From the NCBI GenBank assembly GCA_946894095.1, contig OX335665.1:7078001-7142000 (forward strand): 64,000 nucleotides of DNA, in the 5' to 3' direction. Below the pieces are notes generated by a model. That model had not been told where the DNA came from and did no database searches. It saw nothing but the letters and a program-made list of their open reading frames with translations. The first letter of the stretch is position 1, and the number at the start of each line of letters is the position of its first letter. A program made the translations under genes and the position numbers. Origin of the DNA: Incurvaria masculella. Lineage: Eukaryota; Arthropoda; Insecta; Lepidoptera; Incurvariidae. Below, piece after piece: positions 11,660-21,832 of this stretch.

Positions 11660-12657
11660 TATCTTTCTGTCATGCTGGCGTCTACCATAGATTAAAAGGG
11701 ATTTAGGAATTTCTTCTCTTTACAGTGTATACAATTGAAAGGAAACGACTTCACATCTGTTATTTATCTACCTTGTTATTGTCTTGCATATTAATATCAA
11801 AATCTCTTAAAGTTTGTTTATATGTTGCCAAAACTGCTGTAGATATTGGCTACCAAATTTAATTTTAACAAAAAGAGCAAGATATAAAGCCAGAAAATTT
11901 GCCCACAAGTAAATTCACAGAGCAAATACATAACATTACTTTAGAATGATGTTATAAAAACAAAGATACCATGATAAAATACTCGAGAAAATATCAACAT
12001 ATTTTTAAGTGATTTCAAGTGCTAGAAGTTATCTTAAACATTTAAACGAATAACATATTTTTTTCAAATGAGAAACAAAGAGAAAAAAACCCTACATAAT
12101 TCCCAAACATGAAATGATATAGCAATAAGCAACAAGAAAAACTTAAGAAAAAAACTAGTACATGAAATAGACATATTTATTAAAAAAAACAATATAAGTT
12201 TTTGTTAAATTATATCATAATATATTACATATCTACAGCTCATCCAACAATTTGCGAGTTGAAAGAACTATTGTATCCTAATGGATCGAGAAAAATATAT
12301 GTCAATTGTGTTAAAAAGACAGTTATTAGTGAGATACATTCTATGTAACGGTTTTTTTTCATCCATCCACGAAAAAATATCTAAACGTTTCGACCGATAG
12401 TACCGATCCCCCGATCTCTCAACATTTCAAAGCGCCATTATGATCGAATCACTGTTGAACTTCGAACCCCGAACTGATCTCACGAGATCTCTACGGCTTA
12501 TTAAATTAGGGACATTACGTGTGAAAGTGTTAAGGTCATCACTAGTCTTCCCGCGGCTTCGCTCACGTGAAATACGGGAAATGAATACCTTTATTTTCAA
12601 TTGGGCGATAAAAACTACTAAATTATCGCATTTTCTCTGCGCCCAAGAGTCTTCGTG
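11660..12657. other. AT-rich intergenic, no gene recognised
   Basis: No supported gene or repeat. The frame of 73 codons at 12440-12661 has no known motif and runs into MITE-I. Confidence 0.4.
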
Positions 12658-13141
12658 TTAAGGCGCTAGGACTAGCCAACTACTCGCGCCATACAAATAC
12701 ACCTTTTAACAAATGTAATAATATGTAGTGAAACGCTTCAGCAAATCCAAATAGAACTCCAGACTGATAATGGATTGTTAATATTTTTTTATTCCATCAT
12801 TTATTTAAATAATAATAAATAATAAAAAAGTTGATTTTTCTCATAAGAAATCTGAAAGTAATTCTATTTATAGATATAAGCAAAAACAGCATATATGCAT
12901 AAACAAAAAAATCCATTTGCTTTCAGATTTCTACCTTTAGTCAAAAAAATTCGGAAATGGACACCGTTTCCGATTTTAATTTTGTATAGAAAAAGGAAAC
13001 ATACATTAACGAAAATAGGTTGATTCCTAGACAAGGAATCATATATTGTAAGAATGACACTTCTAATCGTCAGACTTATGTAGTTAGTTAACTTGGGGTG
13101 CCTCATCTAACTTTGCGATTTGGCTAGTACCAGGGCCTTAA
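12658..13141 (-). mobile_element. MITE-I, full length, TTAA sites
   Basis: TTAA on both sides (12658-12661, 13138-13141). Imperfect TIRs: GGCGCTAGGACTAGCCAA on the left and the complement of GGCCCTGGTACTAGCCAA on the right. It is colinear with the oppositely oriented copy at 40033-40511 over its whole length. It carries no transposase frame; the TTAA site suggests mobilisation by a piggyBac-like enzyme (inference). Confidence 0.85.
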
Positions 13142-13289
13142 GGCTCCAACTGAGTCCAGCGTTCGGCAAACATATTACAATTGCTACATTCGGAAGCAGT
13201 GAGTTTTCGTGGGTTCATTGTTGCATGTAGATAGTTAGTTATCACCTTACTGTATTCAGAGTGAAACTGTAAAAACTTTGTACGGAATT

Positions 13290-13350
13290 TGCATCTGACT
13301 AACCATACAAAAACCGGCTTAGGCCGCGTATAAAAGTTAGTCCGCCCTAC
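13290..13350. repeat. Short inverted-ended repeat U
   Basis: GACTAACCATACAAAAACCGG at one side and AAAGTTAGTCCGCCC at the other. The same pair occurs at 20371-20455, with GGACTAAC and GTTAGTCC forming inverted ends. Confidence 0.5.
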
Positions 13351-13428
13351 TGTTTTGAGCATTATTTTGAATCTCCAACAAGAAATGTGCGTATGATATT
13401 ATTCCTACGTTTTTATGGGGAGATGAGC
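13351..13428 (-). repeat. MITE-D end fragment
   Basis: Resembles the terminal 80 bp of MITE-D on the minus strand (landmarks CAAGAAATGTGCGTATGAT and TATGGGGAGATGAGC), diverged and truncated before the TIR. Confidence 0.55.
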
Positions 13429-14964
13429 TAGTCAAAATGTGAAAAACCGTTAATTTAAACAAATATTAATGAATAATTCATAAAGACTAACAATCTATAC
13501 AAAAATATGCGTTATATTCTGACCCCAACACTACAAATCTATCTTTTTTTTTCTTACTGTTCCAAAAAGGTATAAACCAAAATCCAAAAATAAAGCTTCA
13601 GTTACTTTAAAATAAAATTGTTAAAAGAATCGCTAATCATTTTTACATGAAACTAGAGCTTATTTTTGTAATTGTTTTATGACATTAAAAACACAATAGC
13701 CTAATGTTCTCGCCACTACAGGTTTCAGTTTGTATATTCATATTAAATTTATATTTAATATTCATATTTCACGAGTCATTGCAGATGTCGCTACGAGCGA
13801 CTGTGGCAAAGAATATATACCGCGGTGCGATCTATTTTGACGATTCCTCTACGCGCAAGAAGGCTTTGCACTTTTTATATTCTGTGCATTTATTCTGTGG
13901 CTACGTGTTCGTGTTAAAAACGAACCAATAAGCGAAAGATTGGATCTATTAAAAACTTAATGGCTGTGGAAATGGAAAAATTAAACACAGCCAACAAACA
14001 CCGTTGCCTAACCCCACGTCTGTGCATTGTTAACAATTGAAATCGGTGAAAGCCCAACGCAGCGCGCGCTTCGCGCCATGGGGTCTGTGTGCCCGGCGCG
14101 CCGAATTTTAGGTTATGTGTAGCTGTCAAAATATTTCTTTTTGCTTTGCGCGCTGGCCCTTTTTGTCGGACGCGCAGACGTCAAAGCGATTCATTCGGAC
14201 GGGCAGGCAAAGCTTAATTTGACGTGTCGGTGTTGTCCGGTGTAGATGTTTATTGTTGTTGTTATGTTTTACTGATTAGCCCTGTTGCGGTGATGTTTAA
14301 ATATGTAGCCACTCAGAGTCACAACTCCGCTTTTTAACTTCGCTTTTTAGTTTTTGCGGTACGGGGTTGTGATATTTGAAAATTAGAAGAAAATGCGAGA
14401 GAAAATGATTTCTTTGTCCATTGGCCAAGGCACAATTTTGCACGCCGAGCGGGAAATAAATTAACGATATCGTATTCCAAGCCCTTACGGTTTCCTACTC
14501 CTAAAAGTTGTCAGATTTTAATAAAAAAAATATTGTACAGATTTATTTTACAGAATTACATATTTTAACAAAAACTAAATTCACTTGAGCAATCAAGATT
14601 CAACGAACATTTTTATATTATTATGTGAATGTCTGTATTTTCCCGTAATTAAAATATTCTCAAACGACAGCAAAAGAAGAAGAATGTTTAATTCCAATCT
14701 AAAAGGTAAAAATGAACAAACAGACAGGTCTCGACAATATAATGTCAATAAAATCATGCAAAAATATGAATAAACCCAAAATATGGATATGTTAGAATGC
14801 AAAATTTCAAAATCTTAGTAAAATATTTAGAGCAAAAAATAGCTATCGACCGGATATTGATTTGTTGCTCTTTTTAATAATTTTATTTTGTTGCTTTGTT
14901 TATTTTTGTTATATGAACTTAGCAAAGCACTCAAAAAAAAAAGATCACACATTGTTTTGTGTTT
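13429..14964. other. Intergenic; CpG-rich segment 14040-14330
   Basis: No gene recognised. Positions about 14040-14330 are rich in CpG and look single-copy (GCGCGCGCTTCGCGCC, CCGGCGCGCC). This is candidate regulatory DNA, but no specific factor site could be assigned. Confidence 0.35.
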
Positions 14965-15112
14965 TATGTGACTGGACATGACTGGCTAATGCACCGTTAT
15001 GATATTAGCCCAATACACCCCATTCCCGAAGTAATAGGATAGGTTGGGTTAGCTAGGACCTTCTCTTTATGAGCACGACTACATTGAACTGGTTGGAAAT
15101 CGTGGAAAATAT
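14965..15112 (-). mobile_element. SINE-B 3' fragment
   Basis: On the + strand it reads TTTTATGTGACTGGACATG, then TGATATTAGCCCAATACAC, then a diverged GGACCTTCTCTTTATGAGCA and TTGAACTGGTTGGAAA. This is the complement of the 3' half of SINE-B. Confidence 0.6.
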
Positions 15113-17282
15113 CTCACTAGTATTTTTTAATAAATTTTGCATGCACGGCTGTTGTTCTGAATTTACTTGGTTCGTATTCAGCTGGCTTTGTCCGTCCGTA
15201 TTGAGTTATTCTTAGTCTATGAATACCTACACCTAACTTAACTTGGCAAGCCGTGACGGAAAATAAACATCCTCGCTGCTAGTGTGGCCAGTCTAAAAAA
15301 AACTACCTTAATGAGAAGACCTTGTACGCATCTCAAATCCCACTGCGCCTCCCAACATTTCGCCCAAATCCCTGCAGCGCGTGGAGAATTATCGCATACA
15401 ATATTCCAAATTACGGTCAAAACATTTACGGCGTTTTTACAAGCGACCTTACAATAATTTGGACGCGCGACAATTTAGCTTCGTCGGACAATAGCTTACC
15501 TGGGAGGATGCACAATGAGAAATCAATTTGTTACGACTGTCAAAAAGGTTTTGATGGATCTGTGTCTCCTTGGAGAGTGGATTTGTAAATAGTTTGTGGG
15601 ATTTGTAACGGTGGACTCGAGGCTGTTTAGGCAAATTAAACCAAGGTTGAATGAGGATTAATTTGTGGCAAGGAGTACCTGTAACATGCCGTTAAGCTCA
15701 TTGGACAACGGTTCGTAATGTGATATAAGACCCTAGAACTTATGTGGTAAGCGTTAGTTTTGTATTATAAGTTTTCTTAAAAAGCACTTTTCTGCAAACA
15801 AGGTTATGGGAAAAACTTATCATTGAACTATCTTATAATTGAGACTAACACAGGTTGGGCGTTGCCATTCAAATTCATAAAACTTTCAAATGCGATAACT
15901 ACAAAATACGCGGTGTGAGCATTTTTTAAAAATTTAATTCAACAATGGATTATCTAGTGTGCCGCTTGAAAGCAATATTTTTTTGGCTATATACTAATTT
16001 CTGTTATAAGCGATTCTGAGAAAGTCGTAGACGAATTCTCCCAGAATCGCTCATATTTTTTAAATTAAAAATGATTTCAAACGCGAAACTAGAAGATTAA
16101 TTTGTAAATATAATAAAATTAAAATAATATGCCCTCACAGCTTATGTTGTAGGAGATATCGCGTTTTAAAGAAAATCAAAGCATTTTAAGGCTTAAATTT
16201 TTTAAGGCAAGGACCAACTTTTATTAATGTTAATCATAAAATGGTTATATGTCAAGCTTTTCTGATGTTTGCGAATAAGTGCTTATTATGAAAACCAAAA
16301 ATATAAAATGATAACTTATGGGATACGGTCGTTCTAGGGTATATGTCCCCTGTGTAGAGTAATATAATTATAATTACATTACAATATTAATATGTAATGC
16401 TATAAATATTCAAAATAAATTGTATCAATATTAATTAGGAAATTAGATTTAAAATTTCTAGTAAAACTCGTTCATTAAAACTTGGTAGAAATAGCAGCAC
16501 AGAGTTGTGACGTTTCTAAGACATGTCGCACGTTATGATGAGCGTTACGGTTTGGTTATCGTTGAGAACCCAATAAAATATATGAGGTTAAACAATTCTC
16601 TTTGGTGTAATCTAAACTAACCTACCCTATTCGTTACTATGTAGGTACTTACGTGTTAGTTTTGGAAAGGGTCGGAATCTCTAAAAGTAAAATTCAACCC
16701 GTACAATCCTTTTAAATTCATAACATCAAAACGTTTTGTTGATTTAGACCTTCAAAATCACCCCTCCCCTCGACGGTAACGAGATCCTCTTCAGAATAAC
16801 CCGTATACGCACATCCGACAGTGTATTTATGTTAATACCGCTAAAGTAAACCGTCAGAGATAGTATCGTTGCATTCCAAGCTCCTACAATTCAATACGCG
16901 AAATGCAGTGCCGAATCGCGACCGATCACATCTGGACGCATGTCCGTATAATTGCTGCAATGCTCTGCGAAAATATGTTTTTATGGAACGCTGATCAAGT
17001 GGGTATAATTCATGTGCGTAGGCTTCCGTGCGAAAACGTTACTCCGTCGGAATAGTCTGTCATGCTTTCCTCGAACATCGGGACGTTGTAAATATTATTA
17101 TTTTCATCAGCTGCAAACAGCGAGAGCCGAAAAACAAGTCGTAATGTGCGAAAGCTCATCCCATGCTTATAATAAAAAATATGTCCTTTATCTAGGTATT
17201 TTGAGGTTATGCAGGAACATCTAGGTTGTAATTTGTAATTCGTTCTTAAAATTAATCAAAAATATTTTGGTCTGAGCTTTCG
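15113..17282. other. Intergenic, no gene recognised
   Basis: Several 60-90 codon frames overlap on both strands without motifs. Positions about 15780-16330 may be a diverged inverted-ended element (AGCACTTTTCTGCAAACA near 15785 and a similar inverted stretch near 16270), and a small inverted pair AGCGATTCTG / AGAATCGCT lies at about 16010-16050. Confidence 0.35.
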
Positions 17283-17352
17283 TCTGAAGCAGGTTTCGAA
17301 TCTGCGACCATCTGATTAAATTTCCGCTGCTCCAACCAGATGAACTATCCAG
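17283..17352 (-). pseudogene. tRNA-Lys-like relic
   Basis: On the minus strand it reads GTTCATCTGGTTGGAGC (D-arm-like), then a TTTAATC anticodon-loop-like stretch, then GGTCGCAGATTCGAAACCTGC (variable loop and T-arm-like). The TTAATC...GGTCG...TTCGA spacing resembles tRNA-Lys. The anticodon stem does not pair and the acceptor stem is weak, so this is a decayed tRNA or tRNA-derived SINE head, not a working gene. Confidence 0.4.
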
Positions 17353-18834
17353 TAAATTACGTCTTTTAATAATCTTTTATTTTGTAATCGACAATTTTTT
17401 TGTATTGTTTATTCATCACCCGTAGACAGTACACTGCACTCGAATTTGTCATATCTTAACATTTGCCGGTTCATCAAAATACAGCAAAGGAGAACTGGCA
17501 AGAAAATACGCTGTTATTTCCAATGCTTATAACAAACGGTAGTCTCCTACGAGATTGCTATTTGAAACAGCGTAAATGTAAGTTTATTTGTGACTTATCT
17601 GCTCAAAATGTCTAATATATTATGCCTATTGTTCGAGACTTTAAAATCTCCTTACATATTTTCTTAGTTAAATTTGAAATTGTGTTTCTAGAAGCTAAGA
17701 TGAGATAGTAATTTTACTTCATACAGGGCATTCTTTGGGTTCACATAAAACTTGTACATCTATTAAAACAACCAAGTTCATTTCAACAAAGCATTCGTTT
17801 CGAACGAAGATCTGAGAGTAAACTCACGGCACCCTAACATTACGAGTCGTATATATAAATAAATTAGATCATTTGGAACCCGCGCCTAGCCTTCTCGTTA
17901 TGCGACCCTTAAAAAGAAAAAAATCATAATCGTCCGCGCAGCCAACGAACCCCGCTCTCTCCCTCACTATCCGTAATAGACGGCGGAGCGCGAGCGAGAC
18001 GCAACGAAAAATATGGCGCGACCGCAATATCGTCGACTCCGCGCCGCGATTGGCCCGGATTATGGCGGGAAGGCGGTCCGGCGTTGCCAGCGCAATAAAT
18101 TGAGCTGTTGACAGATTAATAAGTTGGGTTATGTTTTAATATTTGGTCGTTTTTGCTAATTATAAATGCGCGGAATACTTATTGCTGGGAACACGGCTGT
18201 GCTGCGATCGCGTTTAATGAGCTGTGTGTGTGGTCCTCGCTGGATTACCGAAACGATTGGATTGCAGTGGTGGCGTGGCGTGAACGCGAGGTGTTCCAGC
18301 GTGGTATTATGGAACGACAATTTAATTACAAACGGTGAATAAACATATCGCGACGTTAAATTGCTCTGTTCCACTATTGTTCTCGAAATTAATTAAAAAC
18401 ATACAGAATCTTTGATTAGCTCTCGACGAATTATAACTGTGAACGCAATTATAAATTAATGCCTTACAGCTTTCTAGTTGTAAAACTATTTATTCCTTAG
18501 AGGCATACTACTTCCTGCAGTGTTCGACGTAATAGACACCTACTTAATACTTATTTACATCTTACTTATATCCTCATAACTATACTTGTCCAATTATATG
18601 GTAAATTCATTGACACATTGCAAAGTTATCAATATTGTTTTCTCCTAATGTCTCTTTACGACTTCACGTATCGTAGTTTTTTCAGAGAAGTACAGCATAA
18701 AAATACTAAAAGCATACCTATAATTGTAATAGTTCATTCAATGGGCTTATACCTGACATAGGTGGTTAAGTAGAAGGCAGCTTTTACACCAGAGAAATTT
18801 GGAATGCTACAAATTATATTAATTTATATTATTA
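17353..18834. other. Intergenic; CpG island-like block 17880-18330
   Basis: AT-rich to 17870, then a CpG-rich single-copy-looking block, then AT-rich again. Frames on both strands at 18153-18374 lack motifs. Confidence 0.35.
17930..18110. promoter_or_regulatory. Candidate regulatory block with PHO-like and GAGAG-like motifs
   Basis: Two minus-strand matches to the Drosophila Pleiohomeotic core GCCATHWY (complements at 18010-18017 and 18059-18066) lie about 50 bp apart, with CTCTCTCC (GAGA-factor type) at 17955-17962. The motifs are short and expected by chance many times in 64 kb. The suggestion of a Polycomb response element rests mainly on known PREs at Drosophila engrailed and invected. 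Confidence 0.2.
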
Positions 18835-19110
18835 TGTTAGCAACTTTGTTAGTTATAAGCAATTTACACTGAGGGTTGCTGTTTCTTTTAATCATTGTTC
18901 TTTGTCTTAATCTGTTCAACCAAAGAATTGTTTGGCAGCAGCATTTAGATCTAAGTGTGTTTCATAATTGTGGACAAACAAAAAATTTTACATAAACCAA
19001 GGAAGTTTCATGGCGGGTTCTTCTTTACTGAGTTGATTGAATCCGCGCATCTATCAGTTTGTTACGTAAGTTAGTGTAGTTTGACTACAAAAAGTGGAAA
19101 TAAATTAAAT
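18835..19110 (+). mobile_element. LINE-K 3' end
   Basis: The same block occurs at 59250-59545 (+) and inverted at 28978-29225 and 61545-61795. Shared landmarks: GGGTTGCTGTTTC, GGCGGGTTCTTCTTTACTGAG, AATCCGCG and TAGTGTAGTTTGACTAC, ending in an A-rich tail (AAATAAATTAAATTGAAATT). The fixed 3' end and A-rich tail suggest a LINE 3' UTR. No coding sequence is preserved. Confidence 0.65.
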
Positions 19111-19164
19111 TGAAATTTAAAATTGATGAAACCACCCGCGCGGGATCAACGCTAGCACCTCATA

Positions 19165-19310
19165 ATTAAGAAAGAGGACCTACAGTTTTACGTGAAATCC
19201 GAACTACGGCCAGCCAAAACCGCCAAGGGGTTATCCATCCATAACCCGACCGCTCCGAGTGTTACTTAACCTGAAGTACCTATACCCGAGACGATAGCTC
19301 ACTGGAGTCT
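19165..19310 (-). mobile_element. SINE-B 5S-type head fragment
   Basis: On the + strand it reads GAGGACCTACAGTTTTACGTG, then AATCCGAACTACGGCCAGCC, ATCCATAACCCGACCGC and a terminal AGCTCACTGGAG. This is the complement of the head and first body segment only. Confidence 0.55.
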
Positions 19311-19761
19311 GAGATTATTTTTAAAAGCATTGACAGATTAGGCATGCTGAAATCGGTATGTAAAACTGTCGAAAATATCTTAAATCGTCAAAATTATTTT
19401 CATCCATGGACACCCGTGTAACAATACAATTTTAACAAAAAAACAGATCTCTACGGACGATAACAAATCAATTTTCCAAACAAATCACTTATATTTTTAA
19501 TAATAATATTACATGAAACATCTGCCTCTATCATAAATCTATAACTCCATTATAAGCATACTATTATGTATAGGGATGTGGGTATGTAATAACAGCGGCG
19601 TATATTCTATGTTAGATAATAATATTCTGAACCACAATACACCCCATTAAGGTGCGTAGCTAACATACCCCACTCAGAAGACGAATGCAGCGTTTTAAAA
19701 CAGACATCGAATGGTAAATGAATGGCACATCCAAAGATTTTATGTGATACTGTTTCAGCCT
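19311..19761. other. Intergenic, no gene recognised
   Basis: AT-rich, with no frame or repeat identified. Confidence 0.4.
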
Positions 19762-19787
19762 AGCTCCTTACAGTGTTGTAAGGAGCT
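19762..19787. repeat. Perfect 11-bp hairpin
   Basis: AGCTCCTTACA, loop GTGT, TGTAAGGAGCT. It lies immediately before the 25-bp tandem array. Confidence 0.8.
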
Positions 19788-19788
19788 T

Positions 19789-20335
19789 ACAGCCGTGGTT
19801 CGGATTCCACGTTAATGCCGTGGTTCAGATTCCACGTTAATGCCGTGGTTCGGATTCCACGTTAATGCCGTGGTTCGGATTCCACGTTAATGCCGTGGTT
19901 CGGATTCCACGTTAATGCCGTGGTTAGGATTCCACGTTAATGCCGTGGTTCGGATTCCACATTAATGCCGTGGTTCGGATTCCACGTTAATGCCGTGGTT
20001 CGGATTCCACGTTAATGCCGTGGTTCGGATTCCACGTTAATGCCGTGGTTCGGATTCCACGTTAATGCCGTGGTTCGGATTCCACGTTAAACTTTAGTCC
20101 CCCTTCCTTACTTACTAGGTGGTAGGGTTAATCCCGCCCGGGTTGGTACCATCGCATTGGATGAACGATGGTCGAAGCGGCAATGAAAATTGTCCGTGTT
20201 TTCCATCCAGTTCAATGTAGCCGTGCAATATAAGGAAGGTCCTGGCATGGCACCTAGTTCCCATGTGGTGTGTTGAGCCAATACCATGACAGAACTTGTG
20301 GTATTAGCCATCCATGTCCAGTCACATAAAAAACA
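19789..20335 (+). mobile_element. SINE-B body with internal minisatellite expansion
   Basis: After the tandem array the normal SINE-B body follows (TACTAGGTGGTAGGGTTAAT, GGTTGGTACCATCGCATTGG, TTTTCCATCCAGTTCAATG, CATGTGGTGTGTTGAGCC), ending CCATCCATGTCCAGTCACAT plus an A-run at about 20329-20335. The normal 5' head is missing. Confidence 0.8.
19792..20091 (+). repeat. 25-bp minisatellite, 12 units
   Basis: The unit GCCGTGGTTCGGATTCCACG plus TTAAT is repeated 12 times in exact 25-bp register. Only a few substitutions are seen: CAGATT in unit 2, TTAGGATT in unit 6, CACATTAAT in unit 7. The unit derives from the SINE-B segment GTGGTTCGGATTCCACG. Each unit can form a CGTGG/CCACG hairpin and contains a B-box-like GGTTCGGATTCC. 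Confidence 0.95.
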
Positions 20336-20370
20336 AAATCAGAAAGGAACTATCAAAAACTTAGTACGAG

Positions 20371-20455
20371 ATTAGCACCGGACTAACCATACAAAAACCG
20401 GGATAGCCCGACATTAAAACGCGTACTAAAGTTAGTCCGCCCACTCTGAATAGGG
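20371..20455. repeat. Repeat U, inverted ends
   Basis: GGACTAACCATACAAAAACCGG and AAAGTTAGTCCGCCC, as at 13290-13350, with about 30 bp of different sequence in the middle. Confidence 0.5.
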
Positions 20456-20792
20456 CTCTATGAGAACGTTCCCATACTACGTGACCGACTTTAGGTTAAC
20501 CTCTCCCCGACACCCCCACCCCCCCCCTGTGACCACGTGGTATCTTGACTCATGCCCTCCTAATCTCCGTTTTCGAACCTTGCTGTGTTTATGTTTATGT
20601 AGATAATACATTTGTTTTTATAATCCACATAACCGAACGGTTTCGAAATTTACGCGGGACATAACGCTCTGTCCGCTGTCTTTGTTGTTTAGTTTTTGTG
20701 TGTTTCTGTGTTTTTTTAGTCTGTTTTTGACAATTTTATTATGTGTATATATCTTATTCTGTAAATGAAACGATTCCTAAAATTACACATGT

Positions 20793-20937
20793 TTATACAA
20801 AATAATAAATGTCAGCCATATCGCTGCCAGGCAGTAGCTTGCCCAAAAGACTGGCCGAATTCCCTCTCTGGATAGCTAGGATCAACCTCTGCCCGAGATA
20901 CCAGCCAGCCCTCTGGTCACGCGATGATATTTTTATA
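20793..20937 (-). pseudogene. LINE ORF2 C-terminal relic
   Basis: Translating the minus strand from about 20937 gives RDQRAGWYLGQRLILAIQRG, then NSASLLGKLLPGSDMADIYY and FV, then a TAA stop at 20793-20795. The AGWYLGQR..LAIQRGN.AS.LG pattern resembles the extreme C-terminus of jockey/CR1-like reverse transcriptase proteins in insects, from memory of the family. It has no start and no upstream RT domain in frame, so it is a 5'-truncated dead copy. Confidence 0.45.
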
Positions 20938-20964
20938 GTCTTTTTTAAATAATAATTCTATTTT

Positions 20965-21010
20965 GAAATACCACGCGCAATACGCTCTGTCTGACCCAGC
21001 GTGGTATTTC
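20965..21010. repeat. Perfect 12-bp inverted repeat
   Basis: GAAATACCACGC (20965-20976) and GCGTGGTATTTC (20999-21010), with a 22-nt spacer. Nearby, AACGTTCCCATACTACGTG (about 20466) and an inverted similar stretch (about 21055) may be the ends of a roughly 600-bp element. Confidence 0.6.
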
Positions 21011-21182
21011 GATAAACCCCTCCCTCCCCCCAAATCGGCCATGTGGTATGGGAGCGTTCCCTTACCTGTATTTTAGCACAATGGGACGATTTTAAAGAAA
21101 ATAAAGAAGACATATATTTTACCAATAAACAATTTAGAACCATTAACCAAATTTAACATACACATTAGTGGAGATAATACAG

Positions 21183-21348
21183 CTGGTCGAAGCGGGAATG
21201 AAAATTAACGTGTTTTCAATCCAGTTCAATGTAGCCGAGCAATATAAGAAAGGTCCTGGCATGGCACCTAGTTCCCAAGTGGTGTTTTAGGCTAATATCT
21301 GACGGGCAGTTTGGTCATAGCCTTCCATGTCCAGTTACATAAACAAAA
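21183..21348 (+). mobile_element. SINE-B, 5'-truncated
   Basis: Starts within the body (GGTCGAAGCGGGAATGAAAA) and continues to CCATGTCCAGTTACATAAA with a short A-rich tail. The 5' truncation is typical of target-primed retroposition. Confidence 0.75.
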
Positions 21349-21394
21349 CACAATTCCTTCAAATATATAATACAATGGAATGTGACATGTATAC

Positions 21395-21535
21395 TGCAAA
21401 ATACTGCAAGACATATTAGTAAAGTAGTTCTTTTTACTGGGCTCTTTCTTTAATTCATATGTCCCTGCTTCACGGTCGATTATACATACAAACGTGTCAC
21501 ATTCCTTGGAATAAGCGACGCACCTGCTTAGTTCG
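21395..21535 (+). mobile_element. SINE-F, 5'-truncated
   Basis: Contains TTCTTTTTACTGGGCTCTTTC and CCTGCTTCACGGTCGATTATAC, and ends TTCCTTGGAATAAGCGACG. The tRNA-like head is missing. Confidence 0.7.
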
Positions 21536-21557
21536 AAATAGTATATTTGTTGCCTTA

Positions 21558-21589
21558 TCAGTCAGTCAGTCAGTCAGTCAGTCAGTCAG
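21558..21589. repeat. (TCAG)n microsatellite, 8 units
   Basis: TCAGTCAG repeated eight times. On the minus strand it is CTGA repeats directly after the end of the LINE relic at 21596-21830, which is where RTE-type LINEs carry simple-repeat tails. Confidence 0.9.
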
Positions 21590-21595
21590 CGTGTT

Positions 21596-21830
21596 TGCGT
21601 CCACTGCTGGACATACGCCTCTTCAATTTTTCTCCAGTCCTCCCGGCCCTCAACGGCTTTCCGCCGACGCACTTGATGTCGTCGTCCCGCCTGGCGGGTG
21701 GTCTTCCCACACTCCGTTTACCTGTCCACGGCCGCCAGTGTAGGACACGGTTACTCCAACGGTCGTCGTCTCTTCGGCTGACGTGACCAGCCCACTGCCA
21801 TTTCAGTTTAGCCACCCGGTGTCCAATATC
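21596..21830 (-). pseudogene. RTE-like LINE RT C-terminus, frameshifted
   Basis: On the minus strand one frame gives MAKLKWQWAGHVSRRDDDRW and then GKRSVGRPPARR, and a second frame gives EDWRKIEEAYVQQWT. The motif set WAGHV.RR...RW, GRP..R and EEAYVQQW is the familiar end of RTE-type endonuclease-reverse transcriptases in arthropods. The switch of frame between about 21640 and 21690 shows a single-frame disruption. CTGA repeats follow. It encodes no active enzyme. Confidence 0.8.
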
Positions 21831-21832
21831 GA

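Noticed and set aside
19792..20091. CRISPR-like array of 25-bp repeats
   Set aside because: The units are directly abutting with no spacers, and the unit belongs to a SINE in a eukaryotic genome. It is a minisatellite.
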